A stretch of DNA of 64,000 bases from Conchocele bisecta (GCA_029237695.1 CM055265.1:86897447-86961446); one strand, 5' to 3'. Counted from the first letter of the stretch, positions 36,267 to 47,800 are shown. Notes: generated by a model from the sequence alone, not told the origin. Translations and numbers: made by a program.

Positions 36267-37181
36267 TAACTGAATTTTGGTGTCTCCTATGCGATACCTT
36301 TGTCACCTTTGAAATGTCGCTGAAACACTTAGCCATTTTGTTACGTTAAAAAGTTTGTAGAGTTTCTCCAGTTACAGTCCGGTATGCCTCAGGGGCATAT
36401 CCATATTTTACAAACATAATGTCTAGTTATATTTCCTTTTATTCCACCCTATAAATATCATGAATTATGTCTTGGAATTTCATTAGAATTGAGTCCGGAG
36501 GACGCAATTCTAATGAAAATCCAAGATATATTTATAGAGAGGAATAAGAAAACATCCTCGTAACTGTTATTTTCACGGCTAGCATGCAGAGTTAAACATA
36601 ATCATGATAATGCAGTGTTCATTCTCGGAGGGGCCATGGGGCCATTAGCCCCTATTTGTCATAACAGGCCCCAAAAAATAAATAATGACGGGCCACAATG
36701 GCCCATAATTTTTAGAAATGTCCCAGAATTATGAATCCAGTGGGCCACATTTTAATACCTGAGGAGAAATCGCACAGAAACAGCAGAAATAAAATGAGAA
36801 CATGATTTATAACATGATACATAATTTGAAACATAGCAAGGTGTTTTCATTGCATTACAAACATCTGACATAAATGAGGTGTACGTGTAAGAATTATAGC
36901 AAAATAGATAATTTCCGGGCGAAAAAGACCCATAGGTGGCCCCGTTTTTATACGACAGTTTTTAAAAAACGGTACGTATTATGTTTTACCGCACGGCGGG
37001 CGGGCGGGCGGCTGAAGAAAAAGTGCATAGTTCGTGTACACAACTCCTCCGAAACCGTTCAGTCTATCGATCTGAAACTATACACACGTCTTCTACACAT
37101 ATTGAAGATGTGCACCTTGGTGTTTTTATGCCGAAAAAATGATTTTTAACAAAAATAGCACCTTTTTAACTTAGCCATTTT

Positions 37182-38073
37182 TTATGCCCCACCACGATAG
37201 TGGAGGGGGCATTTAGTGTTACCCTTGTCCGTCCGTCCCGTCTGTCCCGTCCATCCGTCCGGGCACACATTAGGGTACTTATGTGGCTAGCCCCACAGGG
37301 TTATGGACTTGTTAAAGGATAGGGTTGGTTATAATTAGCCACCTAAAAAATCGTTTTATGTGGCTAAAAATCGTTTTATGTGGCTAATATTTAACATGTG
37401 ATAAGCCACATAAGTACCCTAATGTAAGAACGTCCGTCCGTCCGTCCGTCCGTCCGTCCGTCACAAAACTTTAACGCTCGGGTAAATGTCTCATAATTTC
37501 TTCATCCTTCGACCGATCTGCTTCATATTTCATATACGCATTGCTCTAATGGTCCTCTACTGTCCTGTGTCAAATGAACGTTCTTCCTGCCCCCGCCAAG
37601 CCCAGGGTCAAGGTCATATACTTAGTGCTTCAAAAACATTAATGCTCAGGTAAATATCTTATAATTTCTGTTTTCTTTCACGGATCAGCTTCATACTTCA
37701 TATACGCATTGCTCTAATGGTCATCTACTGTCCTGTGCCAAATCCACGTTCGTCCTGCCCCCGCCAAGCCCAGGGTCAAGGTCACATACTTGGTGCTTCA
37801 AAAACTTTAACGCTCGGGTAAATATCTTATAATTTCTGTTTTCTTTCACGGATCAGCTTCATACTTCATATATGCATTGCTCTAATGGTCCTCTACTGTC
37901 CTGTGCCAAATCCACGTTCGTTCTGCCCCCGCCAAGCCCAGGGTCAAGGTCACATACTTGGTGCTTCAAAAACTTTAACGCTCAGGTAAAAAAAAAATTT
38001 GACTTGCAATTTGGCCTCATTTATTATCAAAGCGATATGTGGGGCATCCGTGTTCTATGAACACATTTTCTAG
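37182..38073 (+). mobile_element. CTAG-ending Helitron-like element C2
   Basis: It starts TTATGCCCCACCACGATAG and ends with a hairpin GTGTTC-TAT-GAACAC and ATTTTCTAG. Removing it restores TTAGCCATTTT+TTCTACATTTTTC, the uninterrupted family G core, so there is no duplication or only TT. The interior holds CCGT repeats split by the 159-bp MITE (37267-37425) and three core repeats of about 168 bp of C type (GGGTCAAGGTCACATAC). Confidence 0.8.
37267..37425. mobile_element. 159-bp MITE, copy 2
   Basis: Ends ACATTAGGGTACTTATGTGG and CCACATAAGTACCCTAATGT are perfectly inverted. It lies inside a CCGT microsatellite of C2, with the same flanks as copy 1. Confidence 0.9.
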
Positions 38074-40033
38074 TTCTACATTTTTCTATACAGTTCTATA
38101 TACGGTACAGAGTTTGTGTACACAACTCCTCCGAAACCGTTCAGTCGATCATCTGAAACTACGCACACGTCTTCTACACATATTGAAGATGTGCACCTTG
38201 GGGTTTTTATGCCAAAAAAATATTTTTTAACAAAAATATCACCTTTTTAACTTAGCCATTTTTTCTACATTTTTCTATACAGTTCTATATACGGTACAGA
38301 GTTTGTGTACACAACTCCTCCGAAACCGTTTGGTCGATCGTTCTGCAACTATACACACGTCTTCTACACATATTGAAGATGTGCACCTTGGTGTTTTTAT
38401 GCCGAAAAAAATAATATTTTTTAACAAAAATATCACCTTTTTAACTTAGCCATTTTTTCTACATTTTTCTATACAATTCTATATACGGTACAGAGTTTGT
38501 GTACACAACTTCTCCGAAACCGTTCTGTCGATCGTTCTGAAACTATACACACGTCTTCTACACATATTGAAGATGTGCACCTTGGTGTTTTTATGCCGAA
38601 AAAAAAAAAGTTTTAACAAAAATATCACCTTTTTAACTTAGCCATTTTTTCTACATTTTTCTATACAATTCTATATACGGTACAGAGTTTGTGTACACAA
38701 CTTCTCCGAAACCGTTCAGTCGATCGTTCTGAAACTATACACACGTCTTCTACACATATTGAAGATATGCACCTTTGTGTTTTTATGCCGAAAAAATATT
38801 TTTTAACAAAAATATCACCTTTTTACTTAGCCATTTTTTCTACATTTTTCTATACAATTCTATATACGGTACAGGGTTTGTGTACACAACTCCTCCGAAA
38901 CCGTTCAGTTGATCGTTCTGAAACTATACACACGTCTTCTACACATATTGAAGATGTGCACCTTGGTGTTCTTATGCCGAAAAATATTTTTTAACAAAAA
39001 TATCACCTTTTTAACTTACTATTATTTCTACATTTTTTCTATACAATTCTATAACGGTACAAGTTTGTGTACACCACCTCCGAAACCGTATCGATCGTTC
39101 TGAAACTATACACTGTCAATTCTTACACTTGAAGATGTACCTGTTTTTATACGGCAAAAAAAAAAAGTTTTAACAAAAAGACACCTTTTTAACTTACCGC
39201 TACATTTTTCTATACAATTCATATACGTACAGAGTTTGTGTACACAACTCTCCGAAACCGTTCAGTCATCGTTTCTGAAACATACACCCTCTTCTACCAT
39301 TGAAGATATCACCTGATCCGAAAAAATATAACATAACATCTTTTTACTTGCCAATTTTTTCTACATTCTATACAATTCATATTACGGACAGATTTGTGTA
39401 CCAACTCCTCCGAAAACCGTCGTTTTTGATCGTTCCCGAAACTATTTTTTAACAAAAATACTCTTCTACACCATATTAAGATGTTTTTACCTTGGTGTTT
39501 TTATGCGAAAAATATTTTTTAACCAAAATATCACTACTTAGCCATTTTTTCTACATTTTTCTATACAATTCTATATACGGTACAGAGTTTTTGTACACAA
39601 CTCCTCCGAAACCGTTCAGTCGATCGTTCTGAAACTATACACATGTCTTCTACACATATTGAAGATGTGCACCTTGGTGTTTTTATGCTAAAAAAATATT
39701 TTTTAACAAAAATGTCACCTTTTTAACTTAATAGCCATTTTTTCTATATTATTGTATTCAATTCCCTATCATGTCTACTTTACACTCTACTTTTCTATCT
39801 CTGTCTAAATTAGTATACATGTTTAGCACAACGAGATGAAGAAATAATGCTATAGACTTTCAAATTCTCATTAATGTTTCTTGCCTTGGTGACATCTTCA
39901 CATTTCTGCATCTTCGCTGTCTGGCCCATATTCGACGGGCGTATTTTGTGACTTGCGGCACTCTTGTTAAAATATGTGATGGGCCAGTGGCCCCAACTGC
40001 TGTAATCCTAGACTGAACCGTAATAATGTCTTG

Positions 40034-40267
40034 TTAACCCTTCCTTACACTGCTATCTTAATTTGTTGTCGTGTGCTGTTTATTTTCCATTATTATCATC
40101 AAAAACATGCTTCGACAGCACTTTAGAATAATTTACAAGCACTTCAGAATCATTTCCATTGGAAATTATTCTGAAGTGCTGTCAAACCATGTTTTTATTG
40201 AGAAATAAGGCAAGATATGAAAGCAACAGCAGACGACAATTGTTGTGTGTAGCGGTCTAAGGGTTAA
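40034..40267. mobile_element. Family M TTAA MITE, intact copy
   Basis: TTAACCCTTCCTTACACTGC…AGCGGTCTAAGGGTTAA encloses two inverted blocks (CAAAAACATGCTTCGACAGC…; CTTCAGAATCATTTCC|ATTGGAAATTATTCTGAAG). It lies 60 bp upstream of the exon at 40328. Confidence 0.9.
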
Positions 40268-40327
40268 TATTCCTGTAGAGTCCATTTTCGCAGCTGGTAG
40301 TTCACATGTATTTCTGTGAACTTGCAG

Positions 40328-40431
40328 ACATTCGGCGGTAAAGTGATGCACTTCCTGACCTGGCTTATACCCATATTTGTCTCGCTCTCCACGTTTGGAG
40401 GGGTGAATGGTCTCCTCTTCACATCGGGAAG
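40328..40431 (+). CDS. SLC7 transporter, exon TFGGKVMHF…[12 protein letters not shown] (TM8 region)
   Basis: The acceptor CTTGCAG ends at 40327 and the donor GTATGT starts at 40432. It starts in phase 0 and ends two bases into an Arg codon. It encodes [20 protein letters not shown] then [14 protein letters not shown](R). S.FGGVNG.LFTS.R is the TM8 signature of LAT1/LAT2-type light chains and separates them from b0,+AT by sequence as I recall it. Confidence 0.95.
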
Positions 40432-40859
40432 GTATGTGTTGTTTCTATGGAGACGAGGCATCTGATATTGTATGTAAGAGTTTCATGAAACATATTTACA
40501 GAAGTGTGATATTTTCGGTAAGTGAATTCGAATGTTGACAAAATACAGAAAATATTGTAACTTTTGTAAACATTTTTCATGAGATATTGCATATCTTATT
40601 AGGTACAACGTTACATGGCTAGGTCTACATGTGGATGCTGTAACCATTTGGCTACTAAGATTTCAGTAGCCGATTTCATCAAAATCTAACGAAGTATACT
40701 TTGAGGGAGTAATCATTTGTTTTTCCCAAAATGCATTATTTCATATATAACTAACCACTGCATATATTTGATGTCGGATTAAAAGTATGCAGAATTATTA
40801 TACTGAATTTATTACATTATCACAGCCAAAACGGCTGTGATAATGTAATAAATTCAGTA

Positions 40860-41784
40860 CAGTCAAACTTGCATTAAGCGACCACCCAAGGGAGACACCA
40901 AAAATGGTCGCTTAGAACAATGGTCTCTTAACACAAAAAACGAAAATAAAATGGAAATCCGGGTACTGGTATGTCCAGTTATATGGTTTAATATTCGGAA
41001 TCAGGAAATCGCGAATATTAAACATTAACATACAAACAAAATACATTAGAATACTATCGGTAATGTTTAATGTTCACTTTTCTGAATTATTCAGGCTTTA
41101 TTTCATCAAAATAGATGAAAGAATTTGAATGTTATTGCAAAATAAAATCGCCCAGCTGAAATCGCAAATAGGCATGAGTTAATTCCCATTAGTAATCACT
41201 AAGAGCGAGTTCGAGATTAAACTATGGTGACTATAGTTGAACTAAACAACCGCGAACGCAGACTGGTTTGACCAGTGACGTCATACATCTACTATTGTTC
41301 GACTAGCCAAAAGACACTCCAGTTTCAAGATGGCGGCGAATAGGTAAAAAGTTCTAGAGAGCGGGAAATTTACATGGAAATTCTCTACTAGACATGTGCA
41401 ATGCATCTACTATAGTTCAACTATAGTACGAACATGAACTCGCTCTAAGGAAACTAGCGATTCAGAACGAGGTTTCAGGTGAATAATCATAAACAATGCA
41501 ACATTCACACTTTGACAGGGGATTTGTTTCCTTTGTTTGTCACACGCTTGAGGCTAATTTCACCTGGAGAAAGTGACATCCTGTCAATTAATGGTCGTTT
41601 AATACAAACTAACATTGCTTTTGTTTACAAAATAAGTGACCGGTGGTCGCGTTAAGGGAAAGTCATTTAATACACTGTCATTATATAGGCCAAATGGTTG
41701 GAGGGGGGGGGGGGGGGGCATTGAAAATGGTTGCTTAAGACAAAAGTCGCTTAATGTACGTGGTCGCTTGTGCAAGTTTGACTG
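40860..41784. mobile_element. Tc1/mariner-type MITE with TA duplication
   Basis: Ends CAGTCAAACTTGCATTAAGC and GCTTGTGCAAGTTTGACTG are inverted, with TA on each side (40858-40859, 41785-41786). Removing it restores the family P sequence. AAGCGACCAC / GTGGTCGCTT extends the inverted ends. The CAGTCAAAC start resembles pogo/Tigger-type ends. A G-run (41701-41718) lies near the right end. No transposase is present. Confidence 0.88.
41203..41445. mobile_element. PIF/Harbinger-type MITE with TAA duplication
   Basis: Ends GAGCGAGTTC and GAACTCGCTC, with TAA directly repeated at 41200-41202 and 41446-41448. Inner CTATAGTTGAAC / GTTCAACTATAG also pair. A 3-bp TWA duplication is characteristic of PIF/Harbinger. 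It is nested inside the Tc1/mariner-type MITE. Confidence 0.8.
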
Positions 41785-42257
41785 TATAATAAAAATTAAT
41801 AAATTTATCCTTAAATTGAAATTTCTCCCTCAAAGTATACTTTGCTAGATAAGTATACCTTGCAATGTTGGTGAAATAGGCTACAGAAATGAACTTTTGG
41901 TTCTTAAAAATTTCATAATCCTAGCGACAACCTAGATATGGCTTTTATCCCGTCAACACAGTGCGTATGCGCCGTGAAACACGGTGCCGTGAAACGTTTT
42001 TGATATCCTGTCAATACGACCTAATCACTGCGTATGAATATGTGCGGTTGTCATACTAGTCGATTCTCCGATTTTACAGGGTGCGGCTGGTGTGGCAGAG
42101 CCTCGCCCATCCTGTTTCCTAAGCCTTGCCAGATATTTTTTCCCATTCACGGCACTAACCTACTATTCTCTATGATCCATAATCTCCATGTCTGTCTAGC
42201 TGGATTTCTCCCATATTCAAGTTCAGCCCTTTCCATTTTATACTCTTTAGATGAAGA

Positions 42258-42490
42258 TTAGCCCTTAGACCGCTACACACAACAATTGTCGTCTGCTGTT
42301 GCTTTTATGTGTTGCCTTATTTCTCAATACAAACATGGTTTGACAGCACTTCAGAATCATTTCCAATGGAAATGATTCTGAAGTGCTGTGAAAGCATGTT
42401 GTAAATTATTCTAATGTTTTTGATGATAAAAATGGAAAACAGAAAATGAACAGCAGACGACAAAAAATGAGATAGTGGTGTAAGGCTTAA
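42258..42490. mobile_element. Family M MITE, decayed ends
   Basis: TTAGCCCTTAGACCGCTAC…GTGGTGTAAGGCTTAA, with a single substitution in each TTAA-side terminus and the family central palindrome intact (TTCAGAATCATTTCC / GGAAATGATTCTGAA). An imperfect inverted pair (GAGACATGCCATGTG / CACATGGCTTGTCTC) follows at about 42624-42762. Confidence 0.8.
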
Positions 42491-42819
42491 CAGGTGATTC
42501 TGGAAAGTATGTGTTGAGTACAACAGCTTAATTTACACCAGATAAATAAATTTTCCTAGAAGGTAATTACATTTTGTTAATTTCCCACATGTGAATCTTC
42601 AAAATGAATAAAACATGGTTAAGACATGAGACATGCCATGTGTTTTTGTACCTGCGGACATCTGCATAATTTTATGAAATACATTTACAAAATTTACAAT
42701 GACGCAATTTACAGAAAATATTGTAAATTTTGTAAAAGTATTTCATGACAAAATCACATGGCTTGTCTCAAATATGGTAGCAATCAAATAAATTCACTCA
42801 TTTATACATTTTTAGAAAC

Positions 42820-42957
42820 TCGAGCATAAAAAATTTATTATGGGATATGGACAAAATTCCCGGACATAATCCCCCCCATGATTTTTGACACAGGAGGACA
42901 AAATCCTCCCCCCCCCCCCTCTTCTAAAATGAATGCGAGGTCGGACATAATCCACAA

Positions 42958-42988
<31 letters not shown>

Positions 42989-43310
42989 AATCAAAATTCA
43001 AGGTAGGACTATATCCCCCCCGCCCCGACCCGCTCCCCCCCCCCCCCCCCCCCACCCCCCCGGGACATAATGGTAATCGATTCTTCACTAAAACAATATG
43101 GTTTGGGACTGACATCAGGGTGGGGGGGGGGGGTTCCTAGGCTACATTGGGGGGGGGGATTTTGTCCTGCCTTGAATTTTGATTTTGATGGGGGGGGGGG
43201 GAATTATGTCCTACCTGTGATTTTAGACGGGGGGTGGGGGAGATTTTGTCCTGTGTCAAAAATCATGGGGGGGATTTTGTCCTACACTCATTTATTATCC
43301 CCTCGTCGAT
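42820..43310. repeat. Poly-C/poly-G inverted low-complexity block
   Basis: Runs of C (42907-42920, 42957-42985, 43034-43052) are mirrored by G runs (43121-43132, 43150-43158, 43190-43201). Shared phrases GGACATAAT and ATTTTGTCC, plus CATGATTTTTGACAC / TGTCAAAAATCATG, make it an imperfect foldback with G-quadruplex potential. The assembly is likely unreliable here. Confidence 0.75.
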
Positions 43311-44200
43311 AGGCAAGAGGGGATATAGCATTAGTCCCTGTACGTACGCATGTGTGTGCGTACGTACGTTAGTAACACCTTTCATTTTTAGTGCGCCTTC
43401 TAAAGGAAGGAGTGCTTATGGCATAGCGGCATTATAATCAGCGTCTGTCTGTTCGTCCGTCTTCAAAAATTCCTTTCACCGAACTTTTTGTTATTTCGCA
43501 CATAGCTTTCTTTAATGATTCTTTATCATGCTGTGACAAGTACACCCTGCTAACCCCAAGGTCACACAGTCTTAGTGCTTTCATAAACTTAAATTTCGTT
43601 GTCTGGTAAGCGCAATCGGTAACGAGCGCGCTTCTCACCAATGCGGCCTCGGGTTCGATCCTCGGCCGGGGCGGTATGTTAGATGGTATGGTGGTCACCA
43701 GATCGGACAAGTGGGTTTCCTCCGGGTTCTCCGGTTTCCTCCCACATTAATGACCACCCTTACACCTTCATCTGTGCCAACGAAAGCATTTGTATAAGTG
43801 CTCTCGCGCTTGTTTGTAATCGTTGTAAAATAAATAAAGTTTAAACTTTTTTTTTAAATTTGGGGGAAATTTGTTATAATTTCTATTTCTTTTCACAAAA
43901 CGTTTGGATATTTCACACATGCCTTTCTCTAATAATTCTCTATCATGCTGTGATAAATCCACGATGCTAACCCCAAGGTGAGGATCACAGTCTTAGTGCT
44001 TTCATAAACTTAACAGTGGGGGAAATTTGTTATAATTTCTGTTTCCTTTCACCAATTTTCTTAATATTTTACACATTCCTTCCTGTAATGGTTCTCTATC
44101 ATCCCTGTCAAATATATTACCCTCAGACCCCTGCTAACCCCAAGGTCAAGGTCACACTCTGTTTCCTCTCAATTTCTGTTTCCTTTCACACGGCTTCTTG
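43295..44200 (+). repeat. Core-repeat element heads and diverged core units
   Basis: Two heads lie in succession: TATCCCCTCGTCGATAGGC with a GTAC microsatellite (43340-43372), and TTTTTAGTGCGCCTTC (43385 on). Diverged core units follow (CATAAACTTAACAGTGGGGG, ATCATGCTGTGACAA, CCAAGGTCAAGGTCACAC). A SINE interrupts the array at 43597-43853. Confidence 0.55.
43597..43853 (+). mobile_element. tRNA-derived SINE with 8-bp duplication TTAAATTT
   Basis: Pol III boxes are visible: an A-box-like TCTGGTAAGCGCAATCGG (43602-43619) and a B box GGTTCGATCC (43652-43661). A central domain GTGGGTTTCCTCCGGGTTC / CTCCGGTTTCCTCCCACA, shared by several animal SINE families as I recall, is followed by an AT-rich tail (TAAATAAAG). 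TTAAATTT directly repeats at 43589-43596 and 43854-43861. The host core repeat resumes afterwards. Confidence 0.88.
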
Positions 44201-44225
44201 ATATTCGTTAAACTAAAGCACCACT

Positions 44226-44404
44226 CGATGACCTTGTTGGGACCGACTAGTTAAGTCCCCATCCGATAGGACAAGGCTAGCACTAAGTTGTCTTGCCCAA
44301 GGACACGCCGAATCGGCCATTCGCAGCGGGTCGAGGTGGGAATCGAACCCAGGGTCTCCCGATCCGCAGTCCGACGATCTACCTACTGAGCTAATCCGGC
44401 CACC
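44226..44404 (-). mobile_element. tRNA-derived SINE, minus strand
   Basis: On the minus strand GGCCGGATTAGCTCAGTAGG starts a tRNA-like head with an A box (complement of 44382-44393) and B box GGTTCGATTCC (complement of 44339-44349). A body containing GTGTCCTTGGGCAAGACAAC follows, a motif found in other animal SINEs from memory. It differs from the SINE at 43597. It lacks a convincing acceptor stem, so it is not a functional tRNA gene. Confidence 0.82.
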
Positions 44405-44738
44405 TGAGGGGATTAGCTTCGTAATAACGATGCCCTTGTTTATTCTGTACAGAATAGATGATGTGCCCACACAATATATACATAGCAGGGATAGTAACAT
44501 ATGTACATGTACGATCATTGTCAATGGCCCTAGTTATGCTTAGAAACTAAAAAACAGAGAAATCAAACCAAAATACACCTCTAATATTCTCCCGATATAT
44601 TTTAGTTTCATAGTTCATGTGTCAGGTTGTAGAATTGTACTTGTGCACTAGAAACTAATCTAACCACAACTGCCATAAACCCCATTTCTCCAGTCAGATT
44701 CACATTTGTTTCTATCAGCTTCCATGGTTATGTTGCAG

Positions 44739-44835
44739 ATTATGCTTTGTTGGAGCGCGAGAAGGCCACCTGCCCGAGTTTATGTCCATGATCAATGTAT
44801 CAAGATACACACCCATGATAGCCATGGTGTTCACA
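44739..44835 (+). CDS. SLC7 transporter, exon [10 protein letters not shown]…MVFT, founder of the satellite
   Basis: The acceptor TGTTGCAG ends at 44738 and the donor GTAAGT starts at 44836. The first base completes Arg and the exon ends on a codon boundary. It encodes [20 protein letters not shown] then [12 protein letters not shown]: the TM8-TM9 intracellular loop with the GAREGHLP motif and the start of TM9. The 3' 54 bp (from ATGTCC at 44782) plus donor and about 24 bp of intron are repeated about 44 times downstream. If the next donor (44914) were used instead, 26 codons would be added in frame. After that, the native frame meets TGA. Confidence 0.94.
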
Positions 44836-47800
44836 GTAAGTTTACAGCATTATATATTTATGACTATGATCAATGTAAAGAGATATACACCCATGATAGC
44901 CATGTTGTTCACAGTAAGTTTACAACATTTATATATATGTGTATGACCATGATCAATGTAAAGAGATACACACCCATGATAGCCATGTTGTTCACAGTAA
45001 GTTTACATCATTATGTATTTATGACCATGATCAATGTAACGAGATACACACCCATGATAGCCATGTTGTTCACAGTAAGTTTACAGCATTATATGTTTAT
45101 GACCATGATCAATGTAACGAGATACACACCCATGATAGCCATGTTGTTCACAGTAAGTTTACAGCATTATATGTTTATTTCCATGATCAATGTAAAGAGA
45201 TACACACCCATGATAGCCATGTTGTTCACAGTAAGTTTACAACATTTATATATATGTGTATGACCATGATCAATGTAAAGAGATACACACCCATGTTGTT
45301 CACAGTAAGTTTACAGCATTATATGTTTCTATCCATGATCAATGTAATGAGATACACACCCATGATAGCCATGTTGTTCACAGTAAGTTTACAACATTAT
45401 ATGTGTATGACCATAATCAATGTAAAGAGATACACACCCCCATGTTGTTCACAGTAAGTTTACAGCATTATATATTTATGTCTATGATCAATGTAACGAG
45501 ATACACACCCATGATAGCCATGTTGTTCACAGTAAGTTTACAGCATTATATGTGTATGTCCATGATCAATGTAAAGAGACACACCCATGATAGCCATGTT
45601 GTTCACAGTAAGTTTACAACATTATATGTGTATGACCATGATCAATGTAAAGAGATACACACCCATGATAGCCATGTTGTTCACAGTAAGTTTACAACAT
45701 TATATGTGTATGACCATGATCAATGTAAAGAGATACACACCCATGTTGTTCACAGTAAGTTTACATCATTATATATTTATGACCATGATCTCGAGATACA
45801 CACCATGATAGCCATGGTTGTTCACAGTAAGTTTACACATTGTATGTGTATGTCTATGATCAATGTAACGAGATACACACCCATGATAGCCATGTTGTTC
45901 ACAGTAAGTTTACAGCATTATATGTGTATGACCATGATCAATGTAAAGAGATACACACCCATGTTTTTCACAGTAAGTTTACAGCATTATATATTTATGA
46001 CCATGATCAATGTAACGAGATACACACCCATGATAGCCATGTTGTTCACAGTAAGTTTACAGCATTATATGTTTATGACCATGATCAATGTAAAGAGATA
46101 CACACCCATGTTGTTCACACTAAGTTTACAGCATTATATATTTATGACCATGATCAATGTAACGAGATACACACCCATGATAGCCATGGTCTTCACAGTA
46201 AGTTTACAACATTATTGGTGTATGACCATGATCAATGTAAAGAGATACACACCCATGATAGCCATGTTGTTCACAGTAAGTTTACAACATTATATGTGTA
46301 TGACCATGATCAATGTAAAGAGATACACACCCATGTTGTTCACAGTAAGTTTACAGCATTATATATGTATGTCCATGATCAATGTAAAGAGATACACACC
46401 CATGATAGCCATGTTGTTCACAGTAAGTTTACAGTAGTATATGTGTATGACCATGATCAATGTAAAGAGATACACACCCATGTTGTTCACAGTAAGTTTA
46501 CAGCATTATATATTTATGTCCATGATCAATGTAACGAAACACACCCATGATAGTCATGTTGTTCACAGTAAGTTTACAGCATTATGTGTATGTCCATGAT
46601 CAATGTAAAGAGATACACACCCATGATAGCCATGTTGTTCACAGTAAGTTTACAACATTATATATGTATGACCATGATCAATGTAAAGAGATACACACCC
46701 ATGATAGCCATGTTCACAGTAAGTTTACAGCATTATATGTGTATGACCATGATCAATGTAAAGAGATACATACACACCCATGATAGCCATGTTCACAGTA
46801 AGTTTACAGCATTATATGTGTATGACCATGATCAATGTAAAGAGATACACACCCATGATAGCCATGTTGTTCACAGTAAGTTTACAACATTTATATATGT
46901 ATGACCATGATCAATGTAAAGAGATACACACCCATGATAGCCATGTTCACAGTAAGTTTACAGCATTATGTGTATGTCCATGATCAATGTAAAGAGATAC
47001 ACACCCATGATAGCCATGTTGTTCACAGTAAGTTTACAACATTATATATGTATGACCATGATCAATGTAAAGAGATACACACCCATGATAGCCATGTTCA
47101 CAGTAAGTTTACAGCATTATATGTGTATGACCATGATCAATGTAAAGAGATACACACCCATGATAGCCATATTCACAGTAAGTTTACAGCATTATATGTG
47201 TATGACCATGATCAATGTAAAGAGATACACACCCATGATAGCCATGTTGTTCACAGTAAGTTTACAGCATTATATGTGTATGACCATGATCAATGTAAAG
47301 AGATACACACCCATGATAGCCATGTTGTTCACAGTAAATTTACAACATTATATATGTATGACCATGATCAATGTAAAGAGATACACACCCATGATAGCCA
47401 TGTTGTTCACAGTAAGTTTACAGCATTATATATGTATGACCATGATCAATGTAAAGAGATACACACCCATGATAGCCATGTTCACAGTAAGTTTACAGCA
47501 TTATATGTGTATGACCATGATCAATGTAAAGAGATACACACCCATGATAGCCATGTTGTTCACAGTAAGTTTACAACATTATATGTGTATGACCATGATC
47601 AATGTAAAGAGATACACACCCATTTTGTTCACAGTAAGTTTACAGCATTATGTATTTATGACCATGATTCAATGTAAAGAGTACACACCCATGATAGCCC
47701 ATGTTGTTCACAGTAAGTTTACAGCATTATATGTGTATGACCATGATCAATGTAAAGAGACACACCCATGTTGTTCACAGTAAGTTTACAGCATTATATA

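Larger units (their letters stand above)
36900..39969 (+). mobile_element. Core-repeat element G (about 180-bp units), split by C2
   Basis: A GGGC microsatellite (36997-37010) and one core unit precede the insertion at 37182-38073. About nine to ten more units follow to 39740 (CGGTACAGAGTTTGTGTACA, CTCCTCCGAAACCGTTC, CACATATTGAAGATGTGCAC, TTTTAACTTAGCCATTTTTT). Units at 39030-39480 are degraded. The 3' end is TCTTGTTA at 39962-39969. This core lacks the TCAAGGTCA motif of the other families. The left boundary is uncertain. Confidence 0.65.
40665..41885. mobile_element. Palindromic MITE, family P, host of a nested insertion
   Basis: The outer arms (TAGCCGATTTCATC…GGTGAAATAGGCTACA) and central palindrome match other P copies, but the element is interrupted between AATTCAGTA and TAATAAAAATT. 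Without the insert it would be about 295 bp, as in other copies. Confidence 0.85.

Noticed and set aside
44330..44402. Functional tRNA gene on the minus strand
   Set aside because: A and B boxes are present, but the acceptor stem does not pair and a SINE body follows.
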